From Chrysophaeum taylorii (Eukaryota; Sar; Pelagophyceae; Pelagomonadales; Pelagomonadaceae): a stretch of DNA of 64,000 nucleotides. The notes beneath the pieces are model-generated. The model did no database searches. It had not been told where the DNA came from and was given only the letters and a program-made list of their open reading frames with translations. The stretch covers positions 1-64,000 of the forward strand of contig JAQMWT010000407.1 of NCBI GenBank assembly GCA_029834535.1, read 5' to 3'. The position numbers were made by a program, and so were the translations under genes. Of this stretch, positions 42,488-52,941 are shown piece after piece. How positions within the stretch are numbered: the stretch's first letter is position 1; each line of letters begins with the position of its first letter.

Positions 42488-43849
42488 TTGTGAGGAAGCT
42501 ATGACACTTACCCCTGCACCACGCCCCCATTATAGTTCTCTCATCCCCATTTCAGTTCTCACATGGCAGCAGGTGTTCTCCACGGTTGAGCCTCTGCTTG
42601 ACTTCGTGGCGACACCTCCTCGGCTTCAGTTCATTGCTACGTGTTCGGTTCGTTGTCGTCTATCATGTCCTCGATCGAAATTCAAGCTAGCAAGCTTTCG
42701 CACAAACTTGATGCCTTCAACGATGAGCGACATTTTTTTTTCCCACGAATGGCACGTCGTCTTGAGAACATGATCATCTCCACCGGCGATCACATTATCT
42801 CGACCAACGATCCTTGGACTAGCATCTCAGCATCTCGCTGCTCTGAAGAAGAATTTCTCAGAATCTCGCTGCTCTGAAGGCGAATTTCGCGTCAAGCAAC
42901 AATGTTGATATCCATGAAAACCGCGACATGAACTTCACGCGACTTTACAAGCGCATTACCGATGTCTACGTGGGCCGTGGGGAACGCGTAGCGAACTTCC
43001 TCTACAAGTTCATCATCGTCGGAGTATACGAGTTGCTTGGCATTGTACCTATCACCGGAGTATACAAGTTGCTCGGCATTGTACCTGATCCGACGCACCC
43101 TCGAGTGTGTCCTCGCATTTGACTACGTGCATCGTGCTTCAAGCCTTACTGGCTTTGTTTTATCGTCTCGCGTTTCGTACCGACAACTGTGGTTGTACCC
43201 TTGAGAAGTTCAACAATAAACAATTTAGATGGCATGCACAACCACTACCGCCGCGCTATCCGCCGCGTCGTCAGCCACGACTTCAGACTCTTCCAACTGA
43301 CCTACCCTAGACGCTCCCCTTTCCCAACAACCTGGCTCTACTCGATTCCGACGCACTACCTGATGTCCTTTTGGCGGCTGCAAGGATCACTTTAAGGGGG
43401 ACTGCCGCAAGTTTCAAAGTTCCTAGCTATTCCACGACAACGCCCTACCCACCATCGCCGTTCTTCTCAACAGCGCAACACTTCCAAAGACTCCAACAAC
43501 ACCCAACAACACCCAACAACTGTTACAACACCAACCCACCAAAACCACCAGTAACACTACCTTTTCTGCTCCTATGCCTACTCCAACCTTGACTGATTCT
43601 AGTTCCACTCCGCCGCTTTTCTTAATACCACCACCTATTACACCCCCCTTCACCGCCTTAAACGGCCACACCCACCGTCTCACATACACTTCCCGATACT
43701 CTACCTTATCATCTTTGCACCTTTCTGCCAATCAAGATAATTCCAAGTCAGCGTGTGTACCGCCGAATGTCTGATGCAAGCACATCAACAGCCCCATCCC
43801 ACGGAAGCCCCTCGTTTTTGTTTTTAGCTCCCATTGCACAGGCGCCCTT

Positions 43850-44110
43850 CGTTCTGTATTCTCCGCTATTCGTTGCTCCACCCCTCGTTCTGTATTTTCC
43901 CCTCGTCGTTGCTCCTCTCCTCGTTCTGTCTTTTCACCTCGTCGTTGCTCCTCTCCTCGTTCTGTCTTTTCACCTCGTCGTTGCTCCCCTCCTCGTTCTG
44001 TATTTCGCCTATTCGTTGCTCCACTCCCCGTTGTGCATTTTCAGCTATTCGTTGATCCACTCCCCGTTATGCATTTTCACCTATTCGTTGATCCACTCCT
44101 CGTTGTGCTT
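43850..44110 (+). repeat. Tandem repeats in fossil D
   Basis: Units of about 33-36 bp of the form CTCGTTCTGTCTTTTCACC followed by TCGTCGTTGCTCCTCTC recur about seven times with drift. They produce Leu/Val/Phe-rich open frames that look like membrane spans but have no other support. Confidence 0.7.
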
Positions 44111-45790
44111 GTCGGTTTTGGTAAAACCAGCGAATCACGTTCCATCGCGCATTTCACCCGCCACAACGAAGCTGTGCCTTTCAATTTTTCGCGTGCGCAG
44201 CGTGCTTCCTATGTGGTTGGATCGCTCATCTTCGGGATCCTGGACAGACGCTTCTTTGCTGCGTGATTTGTGGTTCTCCTTCACGCACTATCGCTTTTTC
44301 GCCGCTTTTCTGACCTTTAAAATTCGGTTTTGCTATCGACGTGAATTCCGTGCTCAGCACCCGCGACGCTATCTGCATTGTTCTTACGTGCCACAACTGT
44401 TTTGCCACTGTCGCCACCTTCTACCGCAGTCTATTCGAGTATGACGAACGAAGCTCGCCGCTTGCTCCTCCAACGTTGGCCCATATGGTAACTTCGTTCT
44501 TGCGAATGCGAAAACGGGCCACTTTCTTATCTGTCACGTCACAGCAGGCTGGCATACAGCAGCCTGGTCTACCCGTGTTCGTTCCTTACACCGCTGGCGC
44601 GTCCGAAGTCATCCATTTTCGCGTACAGGACGCGGTCGTGCCCATGGCAACTTGCTCGCACTACAACAACCAAACACCCACGTTCGCATCAACCCTGTTT
44701 ACGCCTGTGTTTGCTTCAGTCGCCTCCGACCATCGTCATAGCCTGGTCACCATACAACATATCTGCCCAAAGGCAACGTTCTCATCAGACGTCTGGTACA
44801 CCGCCATCATATGTACCAGCCTGTGTTTCCGCTATCTTTGCCCCGCTGCGATCTTCAGTGGCAACAGTCGTCTAACGCACGTCATTCCAGGCACTTTTGT
44901 CGCTATTGTTCTTCAGACCTCGATTTTGCTGACAGTTTCGCTTATCAGATTTCCTGCAATGTCAACCACCGAAGGCACTTCAACGTTGTTCTGACTTTCT
45001 CGAATCACGCTTCCAAGCTCTCGTCTACTGTTGCCCCATTGTCACCTGTTCCTGCTGTTGCCCGATTGTCACCTGTTCTTCCGCTGTTCTTCCGCTGTTG
45101 CCCCCTTGCCCCCTGTGTTTCATGAGAATGCGCCGGTTTCACTGGGACTGATCACCCCATCACGTGAACCGACCATTCTACGAGCTCATGAACTCCGACG
45201 CACCAAGGAGAGAAAACAACAGAAAGTGCAAAAGAGAGAAAACAACAGAAAGTGCAAAACAAAGTCGAGCAAACCAGAGCCGACAAAACCAAAGAGCCCA
45301 AAACCTCCTGAGGAAAGTGCAAAACAAAGTCGCGCCAAACGGAGCCGACCGCGCAAAGTCGACCAAAGCGCGTTACAACAACCAACAAACTTTCATACTG
45401 GCGTTTGTCAACAACGCAATGTCGATTCTGTTTCATCCTGTCACAATGTCGATTCTGTTTCCTCTGTCGCTTCTGTTTCCTTCTGTAACTCTTTGTATGT
45501 CTCTTATGTTAGCTTTCGTTTGTTAGTTCAGTATGTCTTCCTTCCCCTTTGTTTAGCTAACATCCCTCATACCCCACAAACCCACCCACATCCTTCATGC
45601 TCCCCACACCCCCCCCCCCCCTCTTAGCAGTCGACATTTAAAGACAAACACCCTTGTTGATCCCCATGCACATGTTTATTACTCTGCTTCCGAAGAAACC
45701 TCTCAGTATTCATACATTGACGAAACTACCGTTACTTCCACCCATTTACTTGAAGCTTTAGCTCAGACCAATCCTGAGCGTCCTGGCTGG

Positions 45791-47179
45791 TTGCAAGCCA
45801 TCGCCAAAGAGTATCGCTCCCTTGGTCAGCTTGGTTGCTCTGATGTTGTTCGCGTTCCTTCGACTTTTTCTGGCAACATCTGTACCCTCAAGTGGATCCT
45901 CCGCAAGAAGTATGACTCTGGCCGCTTCAAATCGTACAAGGCTCGCCTCGTTGTGCGCGGTTACACCCAAGTTCACGGCATTGATTATCACGACACCTAC
46001 TCGCCGGTTGCTAACATTGTCACGACCCGTTTCTTTCTAACCTTTGTCGCTGTTCATGACTGGGATTTGCACAAGTTGGATGTCAGCTCCGCTTTTATCC
46101 AAGCTCCCATTGACGAAGACATATATGTCTGGCCACCCGAAGGCTATGCTCCTCGCCAACCCACCGATGGTTCCAAGATCGTTTACACGCTCCGTCGCTC
46201 TTGGTATGGTTGCAAACAAGCTTGTCGTCATTGACTGTGGCTTCGTCCGCGGATCTGGTGACACTTGCAGTTGCAAGCTCGTGCTTAATTCTACCGTTGT
46301 CCTACGTCTTGCTCTCGTCGTTGATGATCTTCTTGTGGCGCACCCCCGTTCTTGCATTGGCCATTACCAAGCTCCCTTTTTGCGTTTTTCAAAGCCTTCC
46401 CACTTCCGTTGGTCTCCGCCTTACGCGTGCTCGCGCACGTCGCAAGCTCGCTATATACCAATCCCATGCTATCCGTGAAATCCTCACCTGGCTCCCCTGC
46501 TCACGTCTTCATGGCACGCATCCCTTTTCGTCGTATTCTCAGTTGTGTCTTGTTTCCTTCTGTTATGTCTCGCCCTGCTATCACTTGGTCCGTCAATCGG
46601 TGTGCGCGTTTTCCACACAATCCTGGTAAACCCCACTGGCACGCTTTATCCCACACTCTTCGTTACCTCAATGGTTCTCACGATCTTGCCCTTGTTCTTG
46701 GTCGCGATTCTACCCTTCGTCTCTGTGGTTATTCCGACTCCAGCTGGGCCGACGACCCTGATGACCGCCACTCCACTACTGGTTTTTGTTTTCTCCTTGG
46801 TGGCTCTATGATCTCCTACTGCTCCCGCTCGCAGTACCTCCTCACCCGCTCCTCTTTTGAAGCTGAATTGCTCGCTCTTTACGCCGCTACTGCTAAGCTC
46901 TCTTGGCTTCTCAAACTTTGTGATGGCTTTGATCTCCCTCGTCACACGGTACCAATGTATGTCGATAATAGCACCACCGTCACCCAAGTCCGTCTCCAAT
47001 GTCTCACACGGCGCACCCGCCATATTGATATTCGCTTTTACAGCACCGCCGAATATCATCGCAACCACATCATTGATCTCCAACACATCACCCGCCTTCA
47101 CAACCTTAGCGATATCTTCACCCGCAGTACGGAAGCTCCTTCCTTCCTCTGGGTTCGTGCTCGTTACCTCACCTCGTGA
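45791..47179 (+). pseudogene. Fossil D: Copia RT and RNase H region
   Basis: W-I-L-R-K-K-Y-D and A-R-L-V-V-R-G-Y-T-Q near 45890-45975, Y-S-P-V-A near 46000 and L-D-V-S-S-A-F-I-Q-A near 46080 are classic Copia RT landmarks. RNase H follows with Y-S-D-S-S-W-A-D-D, S-T-T-G-F-C-F near 46735-46790 and S-F-E-A-E-L-L-A-L near 46855. Two or more open segments. Sequence clearly different from the A/B clade. Confidence 0.9.
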
Positions 47180-47654
47180 CTTCGCCCTGATATCTCCTGT
47201 CTCTTTCTACCACACTGCCTCTCCTGACGTCTTTAAATGTCGACTGCTAAGAGGGGGGGGTGTGTGTGGGGAGCATGAAGGATGTGGGTGGGTTTGTGGG
47301 GTATGAGGGATGTGCCTGGCGGGCGGAGATAAGTACGCGGGACCTAGTCGGGGTCATCGCCGAGGCGTGGGGCAGGCGAAGAGAGGACGGGCCCCGCCCG
47401 TAGGTCGTACGCATGCTGCCGCCGGACGTATGTGCGACGAAAGGTGACGTCCTGACGTCTTCCTTCAAGCTCCTCCTCCGTGAGCGTCTCACTTACCCCT
47501 TTTTCCTTTTCTTTCTTTTCCAGCACCTGTGTGAGGACCTCACTTACCCCTTTTTCCTTCTCTTTCTTTTCCAGCACCTGTGTGAGGAAGCTATGACACT
47601 TACCCCTGCACCACGTCCCCATTATAGTTCTCACACCATTTCAGTTCTCTCACA

Positions 47655-48540
47655 CTTGTTGTGTGTCTTTAAATGTCGACTGCTAAGAGGGGGGTGTGTG
47701 TGTCTTTAAATGTCGACTGCTAAGAGGGGGGTGTGTGTGGGGAGCATGAAGGATGTGGGTGGGTTTGCGGGGTATGAGGGATGTGCCTGACGGGCGGAGA
47801 TAAGTACGCGGGACCTAGTCGGGGTCATCGCCGAGGCGTGGGGCAGGCGAAGAGAGGACGGGCCCCGCCCGTAGGTCGTACGCATGCTGCCGCCGGACTT
47901 ATGTATGTGCGACGAAGGGTGACGTCCTGCTGGGATCGGGCGGCCTGGGTGGGGTTCCCCGAGGCGGCGACATGGGTGAGGGCGGTGAGGGCACAGCGAG
48001 CCCGGGGTGTGTGTGTCTTAAAAAAAAAAAGTCGACTGCTAAGACTCTAGTAAGAGGGGGGTGTGTGTGTCTTTAAATGTCGACTGCTAAGAGGGGGGTG
48101 TGTGTGGGGAGCATGAAGGATGTGGGTGGGTTTGTGGGGTATGAGGGATGTGCCTGACGGGCGGAGATAAGTACGCGGGACCTAGTCGGGGTCATCGCCG
48201 AGGCGTGGGGCAGGCGAAGAGAGGACGGGCCCCGCCCGTAGGTCGTACGCATGCTGCCGCCGGACGTATGTGCGACGAAGGGTGACGTCCTGCTGGGATC
48301 GGGCGGCCTGGGCGGGGTGTGTGTGTCTGTAAATGTCGACTGCTAAGAGGGGGGTGTGTGTGGGGAGCATGAAGGGTGTGGGTGTGTGTGTCTTTAAATG
48401 TCGACTGCTAAGAGGGGGGGGGTGTGTGGGGAGCATGAAGGATGTGGGTGTGTGTGTCTTTAAATGTCGACTGCTAAGAGGGGGTGTGTGTGTCGGGAGC
48501 ATGAAGGATGTGGGTGGGTTTGTGGGGTGTGTGTGTCGAC
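47655..48540 (+). repeat. Array of polypurine-tract plus LTR-head modules of element D
   Basis: After the right LTR of D the junction TTTAAATGTCGACTGCTAAG-G(n)-TGTGTGTG recurs at about 47670, 47710, 48030 (altered), 48070, 48335, 48397 and 48458, each followed by 20 to 300 bp of LTR head (GGGGAGCATGAAGGATGTGG...). Every unit is in the same direction and starts at the same junction, so this is not a simple stack of whole elements. Confidence 0.8.
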
Positions 48541-48603
48541 TAAACCTGTATAGGTTTTTGAAAGTATCGACGACCGTTGTAGGATACAAAATATCTTTCG
48601 AGA

Positions 48604-50091
48604 ATGATGGAGGCGAAGCTCGCCGAGGTCCAGGCGCTCAACGCCCAGCTGACTGCCGTGAACGCCCGAATGGCCGCCGAGCTGAGGCGGCGCACCGAGA
48701 GCCTCGAGCTCATGCGCGAAGAACGGCGGGAAATGCTTCCCTCGCTCGAGATCGTACGAGGGGAGGTGCGGCGGCAGGCGGAGACCATCATGGGACTCCA
48801 GAGCGAAATGGCGCTCCTGAACACCAAGCACAAGCAGACGTGCCGGTGCCTCGTCGAGCGGCTCGCCCTCGAGATGAAGAAGCGCGACACGAAAATCGCC
48901 GAATTGGAAGATATCGCGTCGCCCCCGACGAGTCCTAACGATTGGTGGACGGGGAAGAAGGAGCAGCGAGCTCGGAGAATCGCGGCGAGCGTCCGGCAGC
49001 AGCTCGCGAGCGGCGTGGCGGCCAACGCCTCGCACGCGGGAATGCGAGACGAGGACGCCGACCTTCTCGTCGAGACCGTCGAGTCGTTCGCCGTCGAGGT
49101 CCTCGCGTTAGGAGGAAATCGCCTCGGGTGGCGCGGGGCTGCGAAAATCGCCGAAATGCTGCTGTCCAAGAGATGCGTCCTCGTGTCGCTCAACCTGCGG
49201 TGGAACAGGATTGGCGACGACGGCGTCGCGGCGATATCGCGAGCTCTCGAAGTTAATAACACTCTCGTCGATCTCGACCTCTGGGACAACGGGATTGGCG
49301 CAAAGGGCGCCGCGAGCCTCGGGGAGGCCCTCGCGCGAAACCACACGCTCGCGACCCTCTCTTTGTGGGACAACCCAATCGGCGACGACGGCGTCGTCGC
49401 CATCGCCGCGGCACTCGACGAGACCAACGCCGCGCTCTCGAGCCTCGACCTAACCAACACCAACCTTGGCCCAAGGGGCCTCGAGGCTCTCTCCGCCACC
49501 GCCTCTCTCCAGACCCTCCACTGCGGCCACAACCCGCGCGTCGGCGCCGTTGCCGGCGCGACCGCGCTCGCCCGCGCGCTCGAGAATAATAATAATAATA
49601 ATAATAAGAAGACGCCCGCCGCCGCCAAGAATCTCCGCACCCTCTACGCTGAAGCCTCGGGTTTCGGCGACTTCGGTGCCCAGGTTATCGCCCGCGCCCT
49701 CGAGACCAACACGGCCCTCACCGAGCTCAACCTCGCCGACAACAAGATCGGCGCCGACGGCGCGGCCGTCTTGGTCGAGGTTCTTGGAAAAAAAAAAAAA
49801 ATAAACAACTCGACCCTCCGCCTCCTCCACCTCGACCACAACATCAACCTCGGACCAACGGCCGTCGTCGGCCTCTGCGAGACGCCCGGCCTCCACGAGC
49901 TCACCCTCGCCGGCGTCAACGTCGGCACCAACGCCGCCGGCCTCGTCGCTCAGATTATTGCCGGCGACCCCGACCACCCGCTCCGTCGCCTCGACCTCTC
50001 CCGAACCAACATCGACGCCCTCGCCCAATCCGAGCTCAAGGCAGCCGCCAATCTCCCGCGCTCCCACCCCCTCCACATCAAGCTAGCCTAA
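48604..50091 (+). CDS. Coiled-coil plus RNI-type leucine-rich-repeat protein
   Basis: 495 codons, ATG at 48604 only 64 bp after the LTR-head array. Residues 1-105 are a charged coiled coil with clear heptads. From about residue 155 to the end run RNI-like LRRs of about 28 residues with the pattern L-x-x-L-x-L-x-x-N-x-I-G-x-x-G-A-x-x-L-x-x-A-L, as in ribonuclease inhibitor, NLR proteins and protist LRR proteins; about ten repeats. These make a curved protein-binding scaffold; no kinase, NACHT or membrane part is present. The ligand is unknown. Two microsatellites lie in coding loops: (AAT)n near 49587-49607 gives seven Asn, and a run of about 14 A near 49789-49802 gives a Lys run and is a likely place for sequence error or slippage. 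Confidence 0.75.
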   Translation: MMEAKLAEVQALNAQLTAVNARMAAELRRRTESLELMREERREMLPSLEIVRGEVRRQAETIMGLQSEMALLNTKHKQTCRCLVERLALEMKKRDTKIAELEDIASPPTSPNDWWTGKKEQRARRIAASVRQQLASGVAANASHAGMRDEDADLLVETVESFAVEVLALGGNRLGWRGAAKIAEMLLSKRCVLVSLNLRWNRIGDDGVAAISRALEVNNTLVDLDLWDNGIGAKGAASLGEALARNHTLATLSLWDNPIGDDGVVAIAAALDETNAALSSLDLTNTNLGPRGLEALSATASLQTLHCGHNPRVGAVAGATALARALENNNNNNNKKTPAAAKNLRTLYAEASGFGDFGAQVIARALETNTALTELNLADNKIGADGAAVLVEVLGKKKKINNSTLRLLHLDHNINLGPTAVVGLCETPGLHELTLAGVNVGTNAAGLVAQIIAGDPDHPLRRLDLSRTNIDALAQSELKAAANLPRSHPLHIKLA

Positions 50092-50299
50092 ACAACAACT
50101 ACGCGAACTACGGTCTCCTTCTATCTATCTAGCGGGCCTCCACAAGCTCCAAGGCCAGCCACCGCCCACCTCCAGCATTACGCACAGGCGCACTTATGGG
50201 AGCGAGCGAGCCCCAAGACGCTTGCAGAAAGAAACGCCCGGACGCTTAGGCTATAGCGCCTTCTCCCTTACATCCCCGCACGCTCGCTAAGCTTGGGAG
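50092..50299. other. Spacer after the LRR gene, no gene
   Basis: About 200 bp with no recognised feature. It ends at the left edge of the short Helitron-like copy (host flank GGGAG). Confidence 0.4.
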
Positions 50300-51356
50300 T
50301 CCTAACTACTAATCGACAGATGTTTGTTTGTTTGTCTGTTTGTCTGTCCCTCGATTTAGGGTAAGGATCATGTAGGCGCGAGAGTAAGGATCAGGTAGAC
50401 GCGAGAGCCAGACAGTGATCCTCCAAGCCGTCTACGGCGACCTCGCAGACTATTTCCACGACCCGCGGCGGCTCTTTCAGCGCGCCATTCTCACGCCCCG
50501 TCGAAACGATGTTGTCGATGCTGACAACGCGCGCATGACCGCGGCCTTTTTTTTCCCGGAGACGAGGCGTCGGAGTTCTTTTCGGCCGACTAGGTTGGGT
50601 CGGAAGACGACGCCTCGCTCTCAAGAGTCGAGTTTTCGACTCCCCGACAACCAACGGCATGCTGACTTTGATCGCGAGCTTAAAGTCTTCGCAACCTCGA
50701 CCCGTCGCACGGCCACTGCAACGGTACCAGATACATGATCGATCGTTTCGTTGTCACCGAGGCTCCTCCAACCTGTATCCCTTAAGGCCCGCCGACGCCA
50801 AACGATCACCAAGAGCCAGGGCCAGACGCCCCGCGAGGTCGGCGTCCTCTTGCCCACAAGCCCGTCTTCTGCCACGTCCAGCTCTACGCGGCTCTCTGTC
50901 GATCGGCAACCCCGAGGATATCCTCTTCTGGGTCGACGACTCCACCCTACCCCACACGTGCTGCGCAATACCGATAAGCCCCCTCCCGGCGTCTACACGC
51001 GCACTATAGGTTAACTTACTGGGACCAGGTGAACTTACTGGAACCAGGTGAACTTACTGAGGTTAGAGATTGGGACTAGGTGAACTTAGTGACCAGGTGA
51101 ACTTACTGAGACCAAGTGTGAACTTACTGGGGCTTTTAGAGTAAACTCAAAGCTTAGCGGCGTGTGCGGATCAAAGCACCTTAGATTGGCGGGGGTGAGA
51201 GCGACGAGCTCGCAGGAGAGTGGGGTGAGTGGGTGTGAGCACGAGTGGGCTTACGCCGAATTTACTGGGGTTAGAGATTGGGATTAGGTGAACTTAACAG
51301 GGTGAAAATGCTGGGGTTAGAGATTGGGACTGGGTGAACTTACTGGCCTGCACTTG
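50300..51356 (+). mobile_element. Helitron-like element, short copy 2 (no recombinase)
   Basis: Starts TCCTAACTACTAATCGACAG and ends CTGGCCTGCACTTG, matching both ends of the 4.5 kb copy at 28292-32795 in the opposite orientation. The body contains the same decayed helicase fragment (about 50415-51000), including T-I-T-K-S-Q-G-Q-T near 50800 and the hairpin-like GGTGAACTTACTGG units. Between the first 50 bp and the helicase tail it lacks the 3.5 kb that carries the recombinase, GC-rich array and 54 bp repeats. Flanks are G on the left and TT on the right, as in copy 1. The reading frame of the helicase is broken. Confidence 0.75.
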
Positions 51357-52941
51357 TTTATACACTAAAAACTACTACTCTGGGGGTAAGCGTCCAGGAG
51401 CAGGTTGAAGGAGGTCTTGACGACGAAGGTGCGTCAACGACGACGGCACTTTCAGAGCGGTCGTTCGACAAGGCCGCGGTCGCTCTTGTTCTAGCCGTCG
51501 AGAGCAACCCTTGTCTCGAGACAATTGACGCCATTCCTGGCGTTACTAAGAGAGACTCACAGGTTTTGTTGTTATGAACGAGGAGCGCCTGGTGAACGAA
51601 TTCTACGAACAACCCTCCCTCTTCGAGAGCCTCTGCTGCCGCCTGGCCGTCTGCACCTGCCAGCCCCAAGAACGCGACTCCGTTGTCACGCGTCCGTTGT
51701 TTTCCCCTCCGATGCCCCCCCGACCCTCAGAGCTCAAAAAGGGCCCTTCCGCCCGACGGGTCGTCACCCCAAAACAGAAGAAGACGCAGCACCACGAAGA
51801 CCACCATCAACGCGGTCTTCTCGCCGCCCTCTTCGACCGGAGATCATAATCACGACGAATTTTGTAAATTTAATTCGTGTCACGCGTCATATGCTGCGTC
51901 TCCCTCCTAGTGATCCGACAGGCATAGCGAGGATCCGATGCCACTTCTCCTTGAACTCCCCAGCATCCACCTTGCTTTGGTTCATGTAGTAGTAGTAGAC
52001 TTGCATTTTTTTTTTTTTTGCTTGCTTGCGTGCTTGCTTGCTTCCTTCTTCGCGTCATGGATGGATGATCAGCACGCGATGATGCTCATCATCATCAGTA
52101 TTTAGTTGTCGCCATCCGCTTTTCAAAAATCGGACACTATCCAGCTGCGCAATCCAAAAAGTCACGTGCACCCAACAACCCTGGCTTCTACTCTAAAATG
52201 CCGTACAAAACGGATTTCCCCCGAGATAATCTAATCTACGTCTTTTTTCTGCTGACATACGGACCTGGATAGCGCATCTAGTCGGTTTGACTTGCCCGGT
52301 TGGTTGTGCACTGCATGTTCAATTTGACGAGAGTCTTTGCAGATCGCAATGCCCCGTCTTGCGCTGTGTTGTCCCGTCTTTCCCCTAGATTGGCAATAAT
52401 AGTCGGGGATCCAAGACGACAATCCTTTTTCGGTTGCAAACGCAGGCTCGTCCTAAGGTACCCTGCGGTTTCGTTCAAGTTTCTGGCAGCACGTGTCTTG
52501 CATCAAAGTCACGCTCCACGGGTCGTATTGTTCTGAAATTTGTCGACGATTTGCTCGTCGCACGCTTCTTCTAGGTCCGCGTACGGATTGATAAATAATC
52601 GAAGTTGATGGCTCTTTGATTTCGGGTCGACTGCCGTTGACGATGCATGTTTCTTGGTATTCGATTACCTACCGCGGCTTGGAGCTACATGATCAGAGTC
52701 TGCAGACTTGATTTTTTCGCTGGTGTGTCCAAACTCTGCTGGTTGTCGTCGTGTTGAGGAGGATAAAAAAATTAGGCCGAACGAATCGGCTTGTCCGACC
52801 AGAAGCAAACCTTTGATGATGGTCGCTGCTCGCCTGATTTCAGCACCCCTGTCTTCTTCTTCGCAAAACTGACTGACGTCTCGCTCAATATACAATTTTG
52901 TGTAAGTATGTATTCCTTGGAGAAAAAGAGACCCTAACAAG
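51357..52941 (+). other. Intergenic region with a weak gene remnant
   Basis: An ATG-started 91-codon frame (51574-51849, M-N-E-E-R-L-V-N-E-F-Y) and an upstream frame reading V-A-L-V-L-A-V-E-S-N-P-C near 51480 have host-like codon use, and TTACTAAGAGAGACTCACAG before it looks like a branch point plus acceptor. They could be the last exons of a damaged host gene cut by the Helitron-like insertion; no family is recognised. A TTGC repeat lies at about 52018-52042. The remaining 900 bp shows nothing I can support except that it must hold the promoter of the next gene. Confidence 0.3.

Larger units (their letters stand above)
42488..47654 (+). mobile_element. Copia-type retrotransposon fossil D
   Basis: A different, more conventional Copia family. 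Left LTR remnant 42488-42563 (ends CTCACA), PBS-like TGGCAGCAGG at 42564, decayed Gag/integrase zone to about 45.6 kb, RT/RNase H 45791-47179, polypurine tract 47249-47260 and right LTR 47261-47654 (TGTGTG...CTCACA, 394 bp). The interior is broken into many pieces and lacks a recognisable integrase. A reversed 70-100 bp piece of its own LTR head lies inside it at about 45560-45655. Confidence 0.8.

Noticed and set aside
43850-44110. Regular repeats suggesting a CRISPR-like array
   Set aside because: Units are contiguous, with no unique spacers, in a eukaryotic retroelement.
43755-44444. Possible multispan membrane protein in the 44 kb region
   Set aside because: The hydrophobic runs come from a drifting tandem repeat inside fossil D, with no conserved family features.
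48540-49640. 366-codon minus-strand frame opposite the LRR gene
   Set aside because: Shadow of the leucine-rich-repeat gene; Ser/Ala/Arg-rich with no motif.
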